Positions 46,826-59,439 of a stretch of 64,000 nucleotides of DNA are shown piece by piece (within the stretch, counting starts at the first letter, position 1; every line of letters begins with the position of its first letter). The DNA comes from Simmondsia chinensis (lineage: Eukaryota; Streptophyta; Magnoliopsida; Caryophyllales; Simmondsiaceae). The position numbers and the translations under genes were made by a program. The notes under the pieces are model-generated. The model was given only the letters and a program-made list of their open reading frames with translations. It made no database searches and was not told the origin of the DNA. The DNA lies in NCBI GenBank assembly GCA_018398585.1, contig JAGTTD010000016.1:20507212-20571211 (forward strand). The letters run 5' to 3'.

Positions 46826-49234
46826 ATGCAGCAAGTGACTCAACAAGGCATTCCTAGCCTTAAACATGACTATACCTCGAGGGACGGGCAGCTGCTAAGT
46901 AAGGGAAGCCGATATGGTCGTGGTGGCAGAGGGTGGTGGATGAGCGGTGGCGACAGATTCACGTCCACCACCCATGACCTTGTAGAACGAACGTTCTATC
47001 TCTATGTAAGAGTCGTCAAGGCCAAGGATCTTCCCCCTAGCCGTGTTACTGGGACCTGTGACCCGTACGTGGAGGTGAAGCTAGGGAATTACAAGGGTAG
47101 AACCAGGCATTGTGAGGGCAAAAGGAACCCTGAATGGAACCAAGTATTTGCCTTCTCAAAAGACCGAATTCAAGCCTCTATCCTTGAAGTCCTAGTCAAG
47201 GATAAAGAGATGATAGGAAGAGATGATCACCTCGGGAGGGTGGAGTTTGATCTTAATGAGGTACCCAATAGAGTCCCACCGGATAGTCCTCTAGCGCCTC
47301 AATGGTACAGATTGGAGGATCCTCGAGGGCAAGGGAAGGTCATGGGCGAGGTCATGCTTGCAGTTTGGATGGGCACTCAAGCTGACGAAGCCTTCCCTGA
47401 ATCGTGGCATGCTGAGACTGCCTTTGTTAACAGGGAAGGATTACAAACTATAAGATCAAAAGTGTACATGACACCTAAGTTATGGTACCTTAGGGTGAAT
47501 GTCATAGAAGCACAAGATGTGGTGCCTAATAATGTTCTGGGCCGGGCACCGGAATTGTTTGTCAAAGTGCAAGTTGGGAACCAAGTGTTGAGGACCAAGA
47601 TTAGTAGTCTTACCCATAGTCCCAATCCGCTATGGAATGAGGATTTTGTTTTTGTAGTTGCTGAGCCTTTTGAAGAGCAGCTAGTCCTCACCGTTGAGGA
47701 TCAGGTGCATCCTTCTAAGGATGATGTGCTTGGGAAGATAGTTTTACCTGTGGACGCCTTTGAGAAGCGGCTTGATCATAGACCAGTTCACTCTCGATGG
47801 TTCAATCTCGAGAAATTTGGGTTCGGAATCTTGGAAGGAGATAGGAGAAAGGAGCTTAAGTTCTCAAGTAGGATACACCTAAGAGCCTTCCTTGAAGGCG
47901 GGTATCATGTGCTAGATGAGTCAACTATGTATGTTAGCGATACACGCCCAACCGCAAGGCAGCTATGGAAGCCACCAGTTGGGATATTGGAGGTGGGCGT
48001 CTTAGGTGCACAAGGATTGCTCCCTATGAAGACCAAGGATGGGCGAGGCACTACAGACGCTTATTGTGTTGCAAAGCACGGGCAGAAATGGGTCCGTACG
48101 AGAACAATCCTGGACTCATTTAGCCCAAAATGGAATGAGCAATACACATGGGAAGTCTACGATCCATGTACAGTCATAACCCTTGGGGTGTTTGATAATT
48201 GCCACTTGGGTGGAGTAGAGAAACAAGGAGTTGCCAGTGGGAACTCCATTAGAGATTTAAGGATAGGAAAGGTGAGAATTAGGCTATCAACCCTTGAGTC
48301 TCATCGTGTTTATGCTAATTCTTACCCTCTCCTCGCCCTACACCCGAGTGGGGTGAAGAAGATGGGAGAACTTCAACTAGCAATTCGATTCACTGGCGTC
48401 TCTCTTGTAAACATGCTCTATATATATGGCCATCCCTTGCTTCCCAAAATGCATTACTTGCATCCCTTCACAGTGAATCAAATAGATAGTCTAAGGTACC
48501 AAGCTATGAACATAGTGGCTACTAGGCTTGGCAGAGCTGAACCGCCTCTAAGAAAAGAGGTTGTCGAGTACATGCTCGATGTAGATTCACACTTGTGGAG
48601 CATGAGAAGAAGCAAGGCTAATTTCTTTCGGATTATGTCACTGACATCTGGCATAATGTCAATGACTATATGGTTTGCTGATGTATGCAACTGGAAGAAT
48701 CCCGTTACTTCAGTCCTCGTTCACATCCTTTTCCTGATCTTGATTTGGTACCCAGAGTTGATCTTACCAACTGTTTGTCTCTACATGTTTCTCATTGGAC
48801 TATGGAACTACAGGTTCCGTCCCCGCCATCCATCCCACATGGATTTGAAGCTCTCAATGGCAGAAGCAGTGCATCCAGATGAGCTGGATGAGGAGTTTGA
48901 CACATTCCCCACTTCACGATCACATGACGTTGTAAGGATGAGATATGATCGCCTGCGTAGTGTTGCTGGAAGGATTCAAACAGTGGTTGGTGACATAGCG
49001 ACACAAGGAGAGAGGTTCCAGTCACTACTTAGTTGGAGGGATCCTAGAGCAACTAGCTTGTTCATTTTGTTCTGTCTATGTGCTGCAGTTTTCCTTTATA
49101 TGACCCCATTTAGAGTTGTGGCACTTGCATCAGGATTGTACACGTTGCGACACCCGAGGTTCCGTAGCAAGATGCCTTCTGTGCCCAGTAACTTTTTCAA
49201 GAGACTACCATCTCGAGCAGACACCTTGCTTTGA
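46826..49234 (+). CDS. MCTP: Multiple C2 domain and transmembrane region protein (MCTP, FTIP/QUIRKY family)
   Basis: Intronless 802-residue protein of the plant MCTP family, tethers at ER-plasma membrane contacts and plasmodesmata that take part in movement of signals such as FT or KNOX proteins. Three C2 domains are seen: about 56-165 (starts 'FYLYVRVVKAKDLPP', with 'GTCDPYVEVKLGNYKGRTRH'), about 220-330 ('LWYLRVNVIEAQDVVP', 'NPLWNEDFVFVVAEPFEEQL') and about 385-500 ('GILEVGVLGAQGLLPMKTKD', 'TTDAYCVAKHGQKWVRTRTI'). Acidic Ca-binding positions are kept in the first (D79, D126, D133, D134). The C-terminal PRT_C region includes 'FDTFPTSRSHDVVRMRYDRL' and hydrophobic segments at about 626-661 and 743-770. 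Length and layout fit the three-C2 FTIP1/FTIP3-4 subgroup. The first ~45 residues (Gly/Arg-rich) are variable in the family. Start chosen as the first in-frame ATG; the frame is intact. Confidence 0.97.
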   Translation: MQQVTQQGIPSLKHDYTSRDGQLLSKGSRYGRGGRGWWMSGGDRFTSTTHDLVERTFYLYVRVVKAKDLPPSRVTGTCDPYVEVKLGNYKGRTRHCEGKRNPEWNQVFAFSKDRIQASILEVLVKDKEMIGRDDHLGRVEFDLNEVPNRVPPDSPLAPQWYRLEDPRGQGKVMGEVMLAVWMGTQADEAFPESWHAETAFVNREGLQTIRSKVYMTPKLWYLRVNVIEAQDVVPNNVLGRAPELFVKVQVGNQVLRTKISSLTHSPNPLWNEDFVFVVAEPFEEQLVLTVEDQVHPSKDDVLGKIVLPVDAFEKRLDHRPVHSRWFNLEKFGFGILEGDRRKELKFSSRIHLRAFLEGGYHVLDESTMYVSDTRPTARQLWKPPVGILEVGVLGAQGLLPMKTKDGRGTTDAYCVAKHGQKWVRTRTILDSFSPKWNEQYTWEVYDPCTVITLGVFDNCHLGGVEKQGVASGNSIRDLRIGKVRIRLSTLESHRVYANSYPLLALHPSGVKKMGELQLAIRFTGVSLVNMLYIYGHPLLPKMHYLHPFTVNQIDSLRYQAMNIVATRLGRAEPPLRKEVVEYMLDVDSHLWSMRRSKANFFRIMSLTSGIMSMTIWFADVCNWKNPVTSVLVHILFLILIWYPELILPTVCLYMFLIGLWNYRFRPRHPSHMDLKLSMAEAVHPDELDEEFDTFPTSRSHDVVRMRYDRLRSVAGRIQTVVGDIATQGERFQSLLSWRDPRATSLFILFCLCAAVFLYMTPFRVVALASGLYTLRHPRFRSKMPSVPSNFFKRLPSRADTLL

Positions 49235-51350
49235 TTTATCCTCTGTTACATTACTTTCTATGCTTCTTTTCTATTTTATTTCTAATAAATTGAGTAGGAT
49301 GCTACCTGTAGATTTCAAGGTGAGTGAATCTGTCTTGTGTCAAGACCGTGATTCGCTATACGGCTTGAAGTCATTTTCATACCTTGTAACATGTTGTACA
49401 TTCCAAGCCCAACGTTTGATATTCAGTTGTTAATTACTTCCTTTTTTTCTTTTTTTTTTGGGTTGTAAATTGGGAAAAGAAAAGGTGAAGTCCATTGCAT
49501 GTTGCATTTGTCTTAAAGCAGGTTTCACGGTGAGTTTATTCCCAGTGAACGTTGAAAAATACGTAAGTGATCCTCATAGGCTCAAACATATTGTAAAACT
49601 AAATATTAAGCCCCGACACTCTGTATTTGTTACTTCAAAGAACTTCCGCGTGTAGGGGTAAATGGGTAGAGGTGACTCACGAGCGTCATAAAACTTGAAA
49701 GGATCGGCTTGTTTCAAGCTCGAGTCAAGCCCAACTGAGTTAGTTAGCTTACGGACTCAAGATTGAACCTAGTGAAGCTCAAACCCGTAAGGTCACAAGT
49801 CTAAAATAAAGCTGATATGATCAACAAACTATTGTTGTGAGTACAAAAGACTTGGTCAGGTGGCTTTGGCTACGCCAGTATGATATAATGGCTCTTTTCT
49901 AGCAAGTAAATATTTCTAAGGCAGTTTAACAATGATAATATTTGCGGTTTATATTGTTTAATATCTATCTTACTCTTTAAAATGCTTTATGCACATAGAA
50001 AGTTCTAGATTGATGATTTAGCAAAGATAGTGACCACAAAACAGGAGGTTGAGACCTCAATCACACCATTCAACCATGGTTTTTACATCTATATTTTGTT
50101 TAAAATTAAAATGCTGCCTCATCTTTTAGAATGAGTTGGATTTTTTTATGAACTTAAGAGAAAGCTCATTATCTTGGAGGATGACAACGAGATAGTTATC
50201 AAATCAATCAAAGGCTCATATTGAACTCCTGCGGACATCAACACTGTTATTGTAGACATCCTGTATTGAGTCATCAATGTGGATATCAACACTGGTATTC
50301 AACAAGGTGGTTCTTGGGGTGTGTTACTTCTAGTTTTGGGAGATACGTCTCTTTTTCCTTTTCTTTATTTTTTTTTTTGTCCCTATCTTGTTGGCTTTCT
50401 TGGGCTCTGTTTCAGTGGATGAGCTCGATTTTATATTGAGAGTTTTTTTTCTCTAATTGTCAAAAAAAGAAAAAACCTTTATCGAGCCATTAGCGTGGCC
50501 AAATTTCTTTCAATCATTGGAAGCAAATAGGCTGGCGGACTGGATGGAAAATTTGAGTCATGCGGGTTTTGGTTTTCTGGCAGGATTACAGCCCCACACA
50601 GAGTCTTTGTCTCCCTTCTCTGGGCTGATGCCCGAGAGTTCCCTCTTAAACGAAGGCAATTTTGAGAAGCCTTGTCTACCTTTTTTTTTAAAACAAAAAA
50701 GTAACTTCAAAGAAGGCGCACACCAAGCATAGCTTCATCTAATGGTGAAGGTCACTGAAAGTTAGAGAAGCCACTAGGGATCGAATTAGTAATTAAAACC
50801 TCCCACTTCTTCCTTACCAACTTAAAAAAAATTATATAAAGAAGGCGCATTAGGAGAGCTTTATAGGGAAGGCTTTTAAAATAAGTTAGATTTCTAGACT
50901 AAGTTGAATACATAGGTATATATGTAAGTAGGCTTTATCCTAAGATATCCATAATATATATAGACAAGTGCGTCTAAACATACGTTAGTTATTCGCGTCA
51001 GGCTCACATCATTAAAAAATTTTTTAATGGTAAATACATACCGTTTTAGTATCATCTGCTCATATCTTTTAAGTGCCTGTGTTCAAATATATATATACGC
51101 TCATATCTTTTAAGTGCCGCTTCAGAGAATACGTTTATTCATCATGATGCACTAGGATATTTGCCAGAATTAGTTCAGGAAACCTTGCATATAATCATGT
51201 ATGCAACATTCTTCCTCACTTTGTTTGCATGTCCAGGGAAAGCAACAAATATTATTGTGTTGTGTTTCGAACTTTTAGTATGGATTTAGAAGCGGAGGTC
51301 TCGACTTGGGTTGTTATACTTGTCATTTCTAGGTTTTCCGTCTTTTCTCT

Positions 51351-51397
<47 letters not shown>

Positions 51398-52477
51398 TTG
51401 TAGGACTCCTGCTTAAAAAAGAAACACAGAGTTTTGAGAGAGCTTGAGAGAGCTTCAATCCTCCATTCCAGTCCTAGTGAGGCTTTTATCCTTCCACCCG
51501 TGGCTTTTCCCTTATTTGTGGGTTTTTCACGTAAATCTTAGTTTCTTTGAATCTCTTTCTCCCATTTTCTTCTCATTTCTTGTTCAGATTTGGTTTTGAT
51601 GTCTGAAACAAACTCAGTACCAGGGTATTTTGCCTAACAAATATGTATCAACTAATGGCCTACTAGGTGTCATTTTCAAATGGTCTCTCTCTCTCCCCCT
51701 CTCTATATGTATATATAATTCTTCTTTTATAATGATAAGGAGATAAAATATTGCTCTAAGTAGATCACCAACAATTGGGCCACCAACACTGCCCTAACTA
51801 TTTAGAAAAGTCTTTATGTTGGAGTGGTGGGTAGATTAATTACTATACCAAATACAGTAGATCATAAGTGTATATATAAATATGAAAGGAAGTAACCAAA
51901 AAAAAACAGCGTCTATGCTATGTCATGCTTAGCTTATAGAAGTTAAAGCAAAGGTAATGCTGTAGAAGATTCGTTTTATACTGCCTTGCGCCTTGTACAA
52001 TCACGAAATGAATTATTCCAAAAGCTTAGTGCCTTTTTGATATTGTTTGCTAGTTACAGTTTTCGATTATTAAGAAACTAAAAATTGGGTTTCAAAAACA
52101 ATCTTTTTCTGTTTTTGGCTTTTTCTTTCAGTTTACATGCAAACTTGCAAGAAACTTAAAACAATAAACCATAAACTAGAAAAATAGTTTCTCAAAAGCC
52201 AAAAGCGTAAACAGAAAATCATATCAAATAGATCTTTAAAGTATTAAGTAAAGATCCAAGTTTTATACTCTTAGCACCTTCCTCTTCCTCCAAAGTTGTA
52301 ATCTTACCATCTTTGCTCACAGTAAATCAGACTGAATCTGCATAAAACTAGAGAATGATAATCTCCTCAACAAAGGCTGGTTCATTCATAAACAGCATGA
52401 ACACTACAATTCATTCAATCAAACCGCTAACTTTCATGCTAGTGCACATTATTACTAAGCTCAAACGTTTAGATGCA
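49235..52477. other. Intergenic, no gene recognised
   Basis: The first ~200 bp are probably the MCTP 3' untranslated region. The rest is AT-rich with (CT)n(TA)n at 51345-51397 and short frames without recognised homology. Confidence 0.5.
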
Positions 52478-54406
52478 TTATTTACCGGCGATAAGGGCGT
52501 CAATTTTATGCTCAAGGTGGGCTTCATGATCTTCAAGACGACCTCCAACGCCATCATTCTTCCAACGGATGAGTGTAGGGACACCCTTGAGCTGGAATTG
52601 CGGGTCGATTCTCCAGGGGTGCTGTGGGTTTCTCCAAGTGGGTCTGTCTCCTACATAAGCTCTTAGGAGTGCCACATTGTCTGCTGATGCTTCCAACTTC
52701 TTGTATATCACAGGTTCAGCTCTCACACAATCTATAAAAGCACATGCGCAAACAAGTACTCAAATGAGTTTTCAATTCTAATTTGGGAAAGAATCAACTA
52801 TCTCAAACGGTTAGGCTATTAGGTGAAAGTTTAACAATGATTTTATGCTTTAACATGTTCCCTCGTACAGATGCCCATTGGATTTCAAGTGTAGACAGTG
52901 CAAAGGGTCATATCGTATCTTGTGCAGAAATTATATTAATAGCTAACGGGGATTTTAGGATTATAACTCACAATCTCTCGATCAACAAAGTTGTGATACT
53001 GTTTCAAGTAATTAATTATCTCAAAAGCTTAAGGTGAAGGTCTAAGAATGGTCTTATACTCTAACCTAACCTGATTCAATATCAACTTTTATGCACCCTA
53101 TAAGCACAACTTCGAACCAAAGTACAAAAGGAATTGTTTCAAGCAATTGAACCGGTGCTTTGGAGCAGACTCTAGTAACAGAATTCCTAAGAAATGCGAT
53201 TCTCTAGGAAGTAATTTTAAGAATTGGATCTGTCTTAAAACATCCGATGTATGATCAAGTACTATCTTAAATTGCAATATAACTAGGATTCACTATTTTT
53301 ATATGGAACTCATGTATATAACTAAGAACAGAGTAACTCCGCTCGTTGATGCTTGCCTGGATCTTGATTGGCATGAGTTGCAACATTGGATAAAAGCTTT
53401 AGGAACTCTTTGGACAAATTCCTATGAGGGTTTCGCTAACATACTCGAAGCTGATTTACAAAGAGATTGGAGGATTTTATCTTATTAGCATCATTGTTAT
53501 TTTGAAGACATCTTATCCTAAACTATCTGTATGTTCTTGCTCTCTTAATATTATTTCCTTCTCAATTCAAAAAAATCATGGGTAATCCTTCATCTCTCAG
53601 CTAAGTTTTTGAGATAATATTATGGTCTCAAAGTCTTGTTGACAAAAAGGCCACGAGTAAGAATTCCAATAGCTTCCATTCTTGACATTAATATAATAAT
53701 AGATCACAAAGTATGAGGGTCATTTGTGCATTATCCACACCTCGCATCTATTGGGCATTCGCTAGAGGGCCATGTTAGAGTCTGAAATCAATCATGAACT
53801 TTCACTTATCAGCTCAAACTTTTAGACCTTGTTTGATTAATATGAGAAATTAAATTCTTATGAAGAGTTGTATTCCTAGGAAATTCAATTCCTTTTATTT
53901 CTTGTCAACTAGAACTAATCTAACCACTTAAATAAGTTATGTGTGACAAAGAAATTGAAACTTTCTAAGAATTTCCGGTTCCCATATTATGCTAATTTCC
54001 TAAAAATCAAACAAGAGCCAATATCCACTTCCCATGATTCCAAATTCCCGTGACACTTCCTACTAAACAACCACCCCTAATAGAATGGTTAATCCTTTAA
54101 CCATCTCAGTTTCAGGGATTGTATCACGAAGTTCAAATCTACAGGACAGAAAATCCAGGAAATAAAATTGAAGTCTTTTTTTCTTTTTTTGGTTATACAA
54201 ACCCAAAATAGGTATATGAGTCGATAGTAACAAAGTAGTCTAATAAAAACTAGACAAGCCCGACCAGAAGAGAGAAGCAAAACTCTATATATAAAGGTCA
54301 ACGCGATTTGTAATACAAATCAAGAAATGAAAACCATATTTCTCTAGCTCTTTCTCTATTTCAATTTCGGTGGGATTAAACAACAGAAATGTTCAGTCTT
54401 TGCCCG

Positions 54407-54437
<31 letters not shown>

Positions 54438-54841
54438 TAGAACTGTTAAATTTACCAAGGGCCTTCAGACACTACCCATGAAGTTGGCACGTATAAATTC
54501 TATATATATGTCTAAATAGGGTTTCATCTTAAAATCAATTAACATTACGTAAATAATCCACTATCACTAGCCTTATATATTAGTCACTTCTTTTCCACCA
54601 CTCCTTGTTGGATTTACAATTCACTCAATTTGGAGTTCTTAACAACAAGGACAACAAGAACAACAATTATAGAAATTGAAAATGAAAAGTGAATACCAGG
54701 ACACCAACTGAGAGAGGTAGAGGGGTCCTTATCAGCCAAGAAGAGTATGAGATTTGCATTGTGATTCGGTGCCTCCCTTCGAAACGTTTCGAAGGCCTTG
54801 TCGAAACTTGACAGCGTCGCTTCCATAATCTTCACCCCCAT
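52478..54841 (-). CDS. Thioredoxin-like protein Clot (two exons)
   Basis: Exon 1 is 54841-54697 and exon 2 52731-52478 (stop TAA). The join falls inside the active site: 'LSWCP' plus a split Asp codon, then 'CVRAEPVIYKKL', giving WCPDC at residues 46-50. The protein is 132 residues, the usual Clot length; the intron is 1,965 bp with good GT/AG ends. Other Clot marks are 'LILFLADKDPSTSLSWCP', 'LLRAYVGDRPTWRNPQHPWR', the cis-Pro loop 'LKGVPTLIRW' and 'GRLEDHEAHL'. Clot proteins are small cytosolic thioredoxin-like oxidoreductases; the plant substrate is not established. The intron carries a copy of the ~200-bp repeat seen in DnaJ intron 1 (52790-53060) and a possible MITE (53827-54085). Confidence 0.96.
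53827..54085. repeat. Possible Harbinger-type MITE in the Clot intron
   Basis: The left end 'gaccttgtttgattaatatg' and inverted motifs on the right ('atcaaacaagagcc', 'actaaacaaccacccc') resemble Tourist-type ends. The interior has 'gaattcctaggaaattc'-like sequence. The flanking TTA is on the left only, so the call is weak. Confidence 0.35.
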
Positions 54842-55856
54842 CTTTCTCTACCACACAACAAGATTGATTGATGATAAAACAACGCAATACAAATAGAGAG
54901 AGAAAGCTGTGGAGATTTTAGTACGAATGAGGAATCGAATTCTAAGTTATTCGCAGCTTTGCTCTAGAAATTGGATTCGCTGTTTTGGGCCTGTTGATGC
55001 TTCACAGCCCACTTTAGTATTCTACACGGTTGGTAGCCGACGCTTGTTTAAACTGATTCTTTATTTTTTTATTTTTTATTAAATAGTTAATAATATTTGT
55101 AATTTTATTTAATTTTGTCAAGTATCTTTTTCTTGGTTTAAAATGCTATTAAATATTTTACTTTATTACAAAGTCAATCCTTATTCTTTTAATTTTAACA
55201 TAATTTGATTATTATATGAGAGACCAATTTTACAATAAAATAAAATATTAAAATTTGTTTTAAACGAAAGAAAAATTGGGGGAGTAATTTGAATAAGATT
55301 ATAAACATTATAGATTTTAAGCAAAAGGAAAGATAAGGGAACAATTTTTTTCAAAAAAGTTATAAACATCGTGCACCATTTTGAATAAAATAAACGATAA
55401 GAAACTAATTTATACAAACTTAAAAATATCGCACACCACCGGTGTAAATAACTCTCCTGTTACATAATCAATAACTAGTGGATTTCAGTGTAATGCACGG
55501 ACGGTATTTATATTTTTGGATAATAGTAAATTTATATGATAATTATTTAATCAATATTATACCAAAGTATGATTTAGATAATCCCATACTGTTTAAAAAA
55601 CTTCTCTTATGTCTATTATTAATATGTATTGTCCTTTTAAGTGATATTTGGTTTCTTAATAGAATAATAAATAGATTATATAGCATGTTGGTTGTTCTTA
55701 AATCTCTTTGAATTTATTATACTTTTTCCACATGTTATTTATAATTCTTTGTTTACATATTTGCATAGTTTTAGTAAACTACATTAAATATACCAAAATA
55801 AAAAGTACGATAACATTTTGATTGTAAAATGTTGTATCGTAATTTCTTTGTGTATT
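54842..55856. other. Clot promoter side and AT-rich intergenic DNA
   Basis: No gene recognised. A 'ggtgtaaataactctcctg' end at 55440 matches the ends of the Mutator-like MITEs, hinting at a decayed copy across about 55040-55460. Confidence 0.4.
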
Positions 55857-56284
55857 TGTTACAGGATAAAAAGACGGTATTGGTTTCAATTGGAACCACC
55901 GGGTTCAAATTCAGTTGGAAGGTTCTTGGCAAGAAGAAGAACATGTCACGTGCAGAGCATATGGGGCTCGGGCGGTTGAAAGCACGTGCTCGATGCATGC
56001 TTCAGCGCCAGATTAGTATTTTTCAGTTATTTGGGCATTTCTCTGCATTTTTCCAGAATTCACTTAATTAGCTTATGTTTAGTTATTTTCTTTTTAATTC
56101 CCACAGTACATATATAGCTAAGTGAGATTGTAATTAGGGTTATGATTATTGATGAATGAATGTCCTCTCTTCTCCCTCAAGAACTCTCTCTTCTCCCCCT
56201 TGATTTTACTTCTATCTTTCTCTAAACCTCTATTTCTGGTTTATAGTTTGTGATAAGGACCTATTGAATTAGGATCCTATATCA
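55857..56284 (+). repeat. 5' LTR of a TR-GAG type retrotransposon
   Basis: 428 bp, starts TGTTACAGGATAAAAAGACGG (21 bases cut to TGTTACAGGATAAAAAGAC for the motif) and ends ATATCA. Followed directly by the primer site 'ttggtatcagagc' for initiator-Met tRNA. Nearly the same as 58961-59399. Preceded by gtatt. Confidence 0.92.
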
Positions 56285-56549
56285 TTGGTATCAGAGCATC
56301 GATCCTCTTTACTGTGGGATCTATTGCAGCAATTTATATCAATGAGTGCTAAGAGGTGGAATCGAAGCACATTCCACTCAATTAGCTCAAGAATTGCTTA
56401 AAATTAGTGAATTAGACTCACCTTTGATCAATTGAACCTCAACCGAGGGCCGATCGGTGAAGTTGAGGCCAAGGATGCCCCGCCAGTTGAAGTCAGACCC
56501 GATCAGCAACAGCTAAGTTGATTTTAGGTCACGATCAGCTGAATCAGAA

Positions 56550-57863
56550 TTGAAGAACACTCATTCGATGCATACTTCAAGGGAAGGTAACAATTCTTAC
56601 TCAATTAAGTTGAAAGAAATGGAATTACCTCTGTTTTATGGAAAGGATGTGAGTAATTGGTTGAATGAGTGTGAGAAATTCTCTCTTAGTCATCGAATAT
56701 ACGGATCGAATAAGGTTGACTTAGCTTCTAACCACATGAGAGGGTTAGCTTTGCAATGGTACCAAAATTTCATGCGAATTAGTGGAGATAGGGGTAAACC
56801 GAGTTGGAATGAATATATGAATGCCCTCAATGTAAGTTTTGGAAATGAGTGTGAGGAACCTTTGTATAAGTTGTTGAAATTGAGGCAAAATGGATGAGTT
56901 AGGGAATATCAAGCCGAATTCTATGCACTCGCAGCTCGGACCAACTTAAATGAACAACTCATTAGCACTTTCATAGGTGGTTTGAGGGTAGAGATTGCCT
57001 TAGAAGTGCGATCCATGCAACCCGCCCTCCTCTACCATGCATTGTGTTTAGCTAAATTAGAAGAAGCTAAAATTGAATTCTTCGCTAAACAATCCAACCC
57101 TTCAAAGACCCTTCTTCTTCCCATACCTAACACTCAAAAATTCACTGCCAATTTCCATGAATCAATCCACTATAGGCCAAACAATCAGGTTTCGGTCGTT
57201 CTTGATGTACAGAGGCCTCAAAAGACCCTAAACAGAACTGAGCAGGAGAAAAGCCGTGCTAATGATCTATGTTGTTTGGGTGATGAAGAGGCTGCAAGGG
57301 AACATGGATGTATACCCAGGATCTGATTGAGATTGATAAAAAAATTAACTAGTGGTTACAAGCATGATCAAGCAGTGAGTGAGGAGCAAACTGGAACTGT
57401 GGAAGCATCATCTCGACAGGACGAAGATGTTGAGTTCTCACCCTTACAGCTGCAGCTGCAAAACAAGCAAGAGCAGGGCCAAATTGATGACCAAACAGCT
57501 ACTGCATATGCAAGTAATCAACCATTACCTTCAGATCTGCAACTGGAAAATAACCACAAACTTGAGATGCAAGCAATATAAGAAGTTGAAGATAATCCTT
57601 CACTGTTGCCGCCTGATGTTGTGCAAATGCAGGGGCTGATGGTGTCTAAATTGGTTGAACTAAGTAGTGCTGAGGTCACTACTACAAGGGTTGATGTTGG
57701 AACTTCTAGAGGCTTGGGATCCTTGTACTTCAAGGATACAAGTCTAACTACTCCCCAAGATAGTGGTATGCTCTACCCAAGTGCTGAATTACTACACTTT
57801 GTTGCTGGTGGAGCAGTAGATCAGCAGCACAAGGAGGTCGAATCAGTACCTCGGAAGCAGTAG
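56550..57863 (+). pseudogene. Gag gene of the TR-GAG element
   Basis: One reading frame interrupted by four stops (at about 56895, 57324, 57579 and 57861). The first part has the retrotransposon gag signature 'MELPLFYGKDVSNWLNECEK', 'MRGLALQWYQNF' and 'REYQAEFYALAART'. After about 57330 it becomes Gln/Glu-rich without recognised homology. No zinc knuckle seen. Confidence 0.8.
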
Positions 57864-57906
57864 CTGAATGGTACGGAAATACAAGATCTGATAACAAGCC
57901 AAGGGA

Positions 57907-58960
57907 ATGAAACCCCTTCTCAACTGGTGCAGTTACATGAGCAACTACCTCATCTGCAGCGAAGGGATGTGGTGGAAGAGCAAAATGAACCAGATATTAC
58001 TAGTTTTGACAGTAATGAAACCTTTTCCTTTGAAGAAACAAGCAAAATACCCGATATTGGAACTCTTATTAACTCCTCCTCATGTCAATGGGAAGCAAGT
58101 CCCAGCTAAAGAATCACTGCAATTGGCATCCAAGAAGATGCAGATTGTGGGAACATATCATGAAGTCAGACCACCTGAAGCTATGCTATCCCAAGAGCAT
58201 CGGGTTTTGTTACAACCAGAATTACAAAGACCTCAGCAGTTTAAATGTGGACTAGGAGAACCAGAGGATGATCTTAGGAAGGTCTATAGGCAAGTTGGCT
58301 TGGTGATTGATCACTCGGAAGGCAAATGTCAGAATGTCTTGCTCAACAAGCGCAATCAGCTGCAGCAAACACATAGAAGGAATGAAACTGGGTGCAGAAG
58401 GAGCAAAGTTGTACCAATTGTTGAAGTGATTGGCATGAGCAATGTCTTAGTACCTCAACAAGCTTGGGTAGTGGAAGAAGAGCAAGACCTTTGGTGGGGA
58501 AAGTCTGAAAATCAGAGCTCTTGGCCAGCTGTACGATCAACAACAAATCTGCACATCATAGCAGCAGCAGGACTTGAAGTATTGGATAGTTGTAAGTGGA
58601 CAACATCAAGTCAACTAGAAAGTGAAGTAAATCACTCCCAAATTCATACTTCATGGTGTTTAATTGGATTGAATTTTGAAGATCTAACAGCAAACGCATA
58701 TGGGAGGACAAGGCTAGCTCACTACTGGACTAAATTCAGCATACAAGAGGTGCTTAAGAGCATGAAGGAGATCCTAAATTGGCATATGCTGCACGGAACT
58801 ACCAAAATGTTAATATGGCAATACATAAGAGAAGATGTGTGGCTAGCTTGGTCTGATAGTGGTAGACCACCAAACACCTACCACAGTTCTCTGTATATAT
58901 ATGAAGACATGAGTGCAACTCTCACCCTTGAGGACAAGGGTGAATTTAAGGAGGGAGGTT
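57907..58960 (+). pseudogene. Long frame of unknown function in the TR-GAG interior
   Basis: An open frame of about 350 codons before the LTR. The gag frame seems to continue to about 58075 in the other register ('LQRRDVVEEQNEPDITSFD'), so a single frameshift probably joins them. Not recognised; it ends 'LTLEDKGEFKEGG', the usual peptide read from a gypsy purine tract, so it belongs to the element. Confidence 0.5.
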
Positions 58961-59399
58961 TGTTACAGGATAAAAAGACGGTATTGGGTTCAATTGGAAC
59001 CACAGGGTTTAAATCGGGTTCAAATTCAGTTGGAAGGTTCGTGGCAGGAAGAGGAACATGTCACATGCAGAGCATATGGGGCTCAGGCGGTTGAAAGCAC
59101 GTGCTTGACCCATGCTTCAGCGCCATATTAGTATTTTTCAGTTATTTGGGCATTTCTTTGCATTTTTCCAGAATTCACTTAATTAGCTTATGTTTAGTTA
59201 TTTTCTTTTTAATTCCCACAGTATATATATAGCTAAGTGAGATTGTAATTAGGGTTATGATTATTGATGAATGAATGTCCTCTCTTCTTCCTCAAGAGCT
59301 CTGTCTTCTCCCCCTTGATTCTACTTCTATCTTTATCTAAATCTCTATTTCTGGTTTATAGTTTGTGATCAGGACCTATTGAATTAGGATCTTGTATCA
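58961..59399 (+). repeat. 3' LTR of the TR-GAG type retrotransposon
   Basis: 439 bp, starts TGTTACAGG and ends TTGTATCA; TATA-like 'gtatatatatagc' near 59220. Longer than the 5' LTR by a short 'ttaaatcgggtt' insertion. Confidence 0.92.
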
Positions 59400-59439
59400 G
59401 TAATGCTTTCATCTCTATTCAATTAAATAAAAAAATTAT

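Larger units (their letters stand above)
55857..59399 (+). mobile_element. Non-autonomous LTR retrotransposon with gag only (TR-GAG type)
   Basis: LTRs 55857-56284 and 58961-59399, initiator-Met primer site at 56286, polypurine tract 'aaggagggaggtt' just before the 3' LTR, and a 5-bp target duplication with one mismatch (gtatt 55852-55856, gtaat 59400-59404). The 2.68-kb interior has a gypsy-like gag domain and a long Gln/Glu-rich region, but no protease, RT, RNase H or integrase. LTRs differ by few substitutions plus a ~12-base insertion, so insertion is fairly recent. Confidence 0.9.

Noticed and set aside
57907..59094. 395-codon frame as a host gene
   Set aside because: Lies between the LTRs of a retrotransposon, runs into the 3' LTR and ends in the peptide read from the purine tract.
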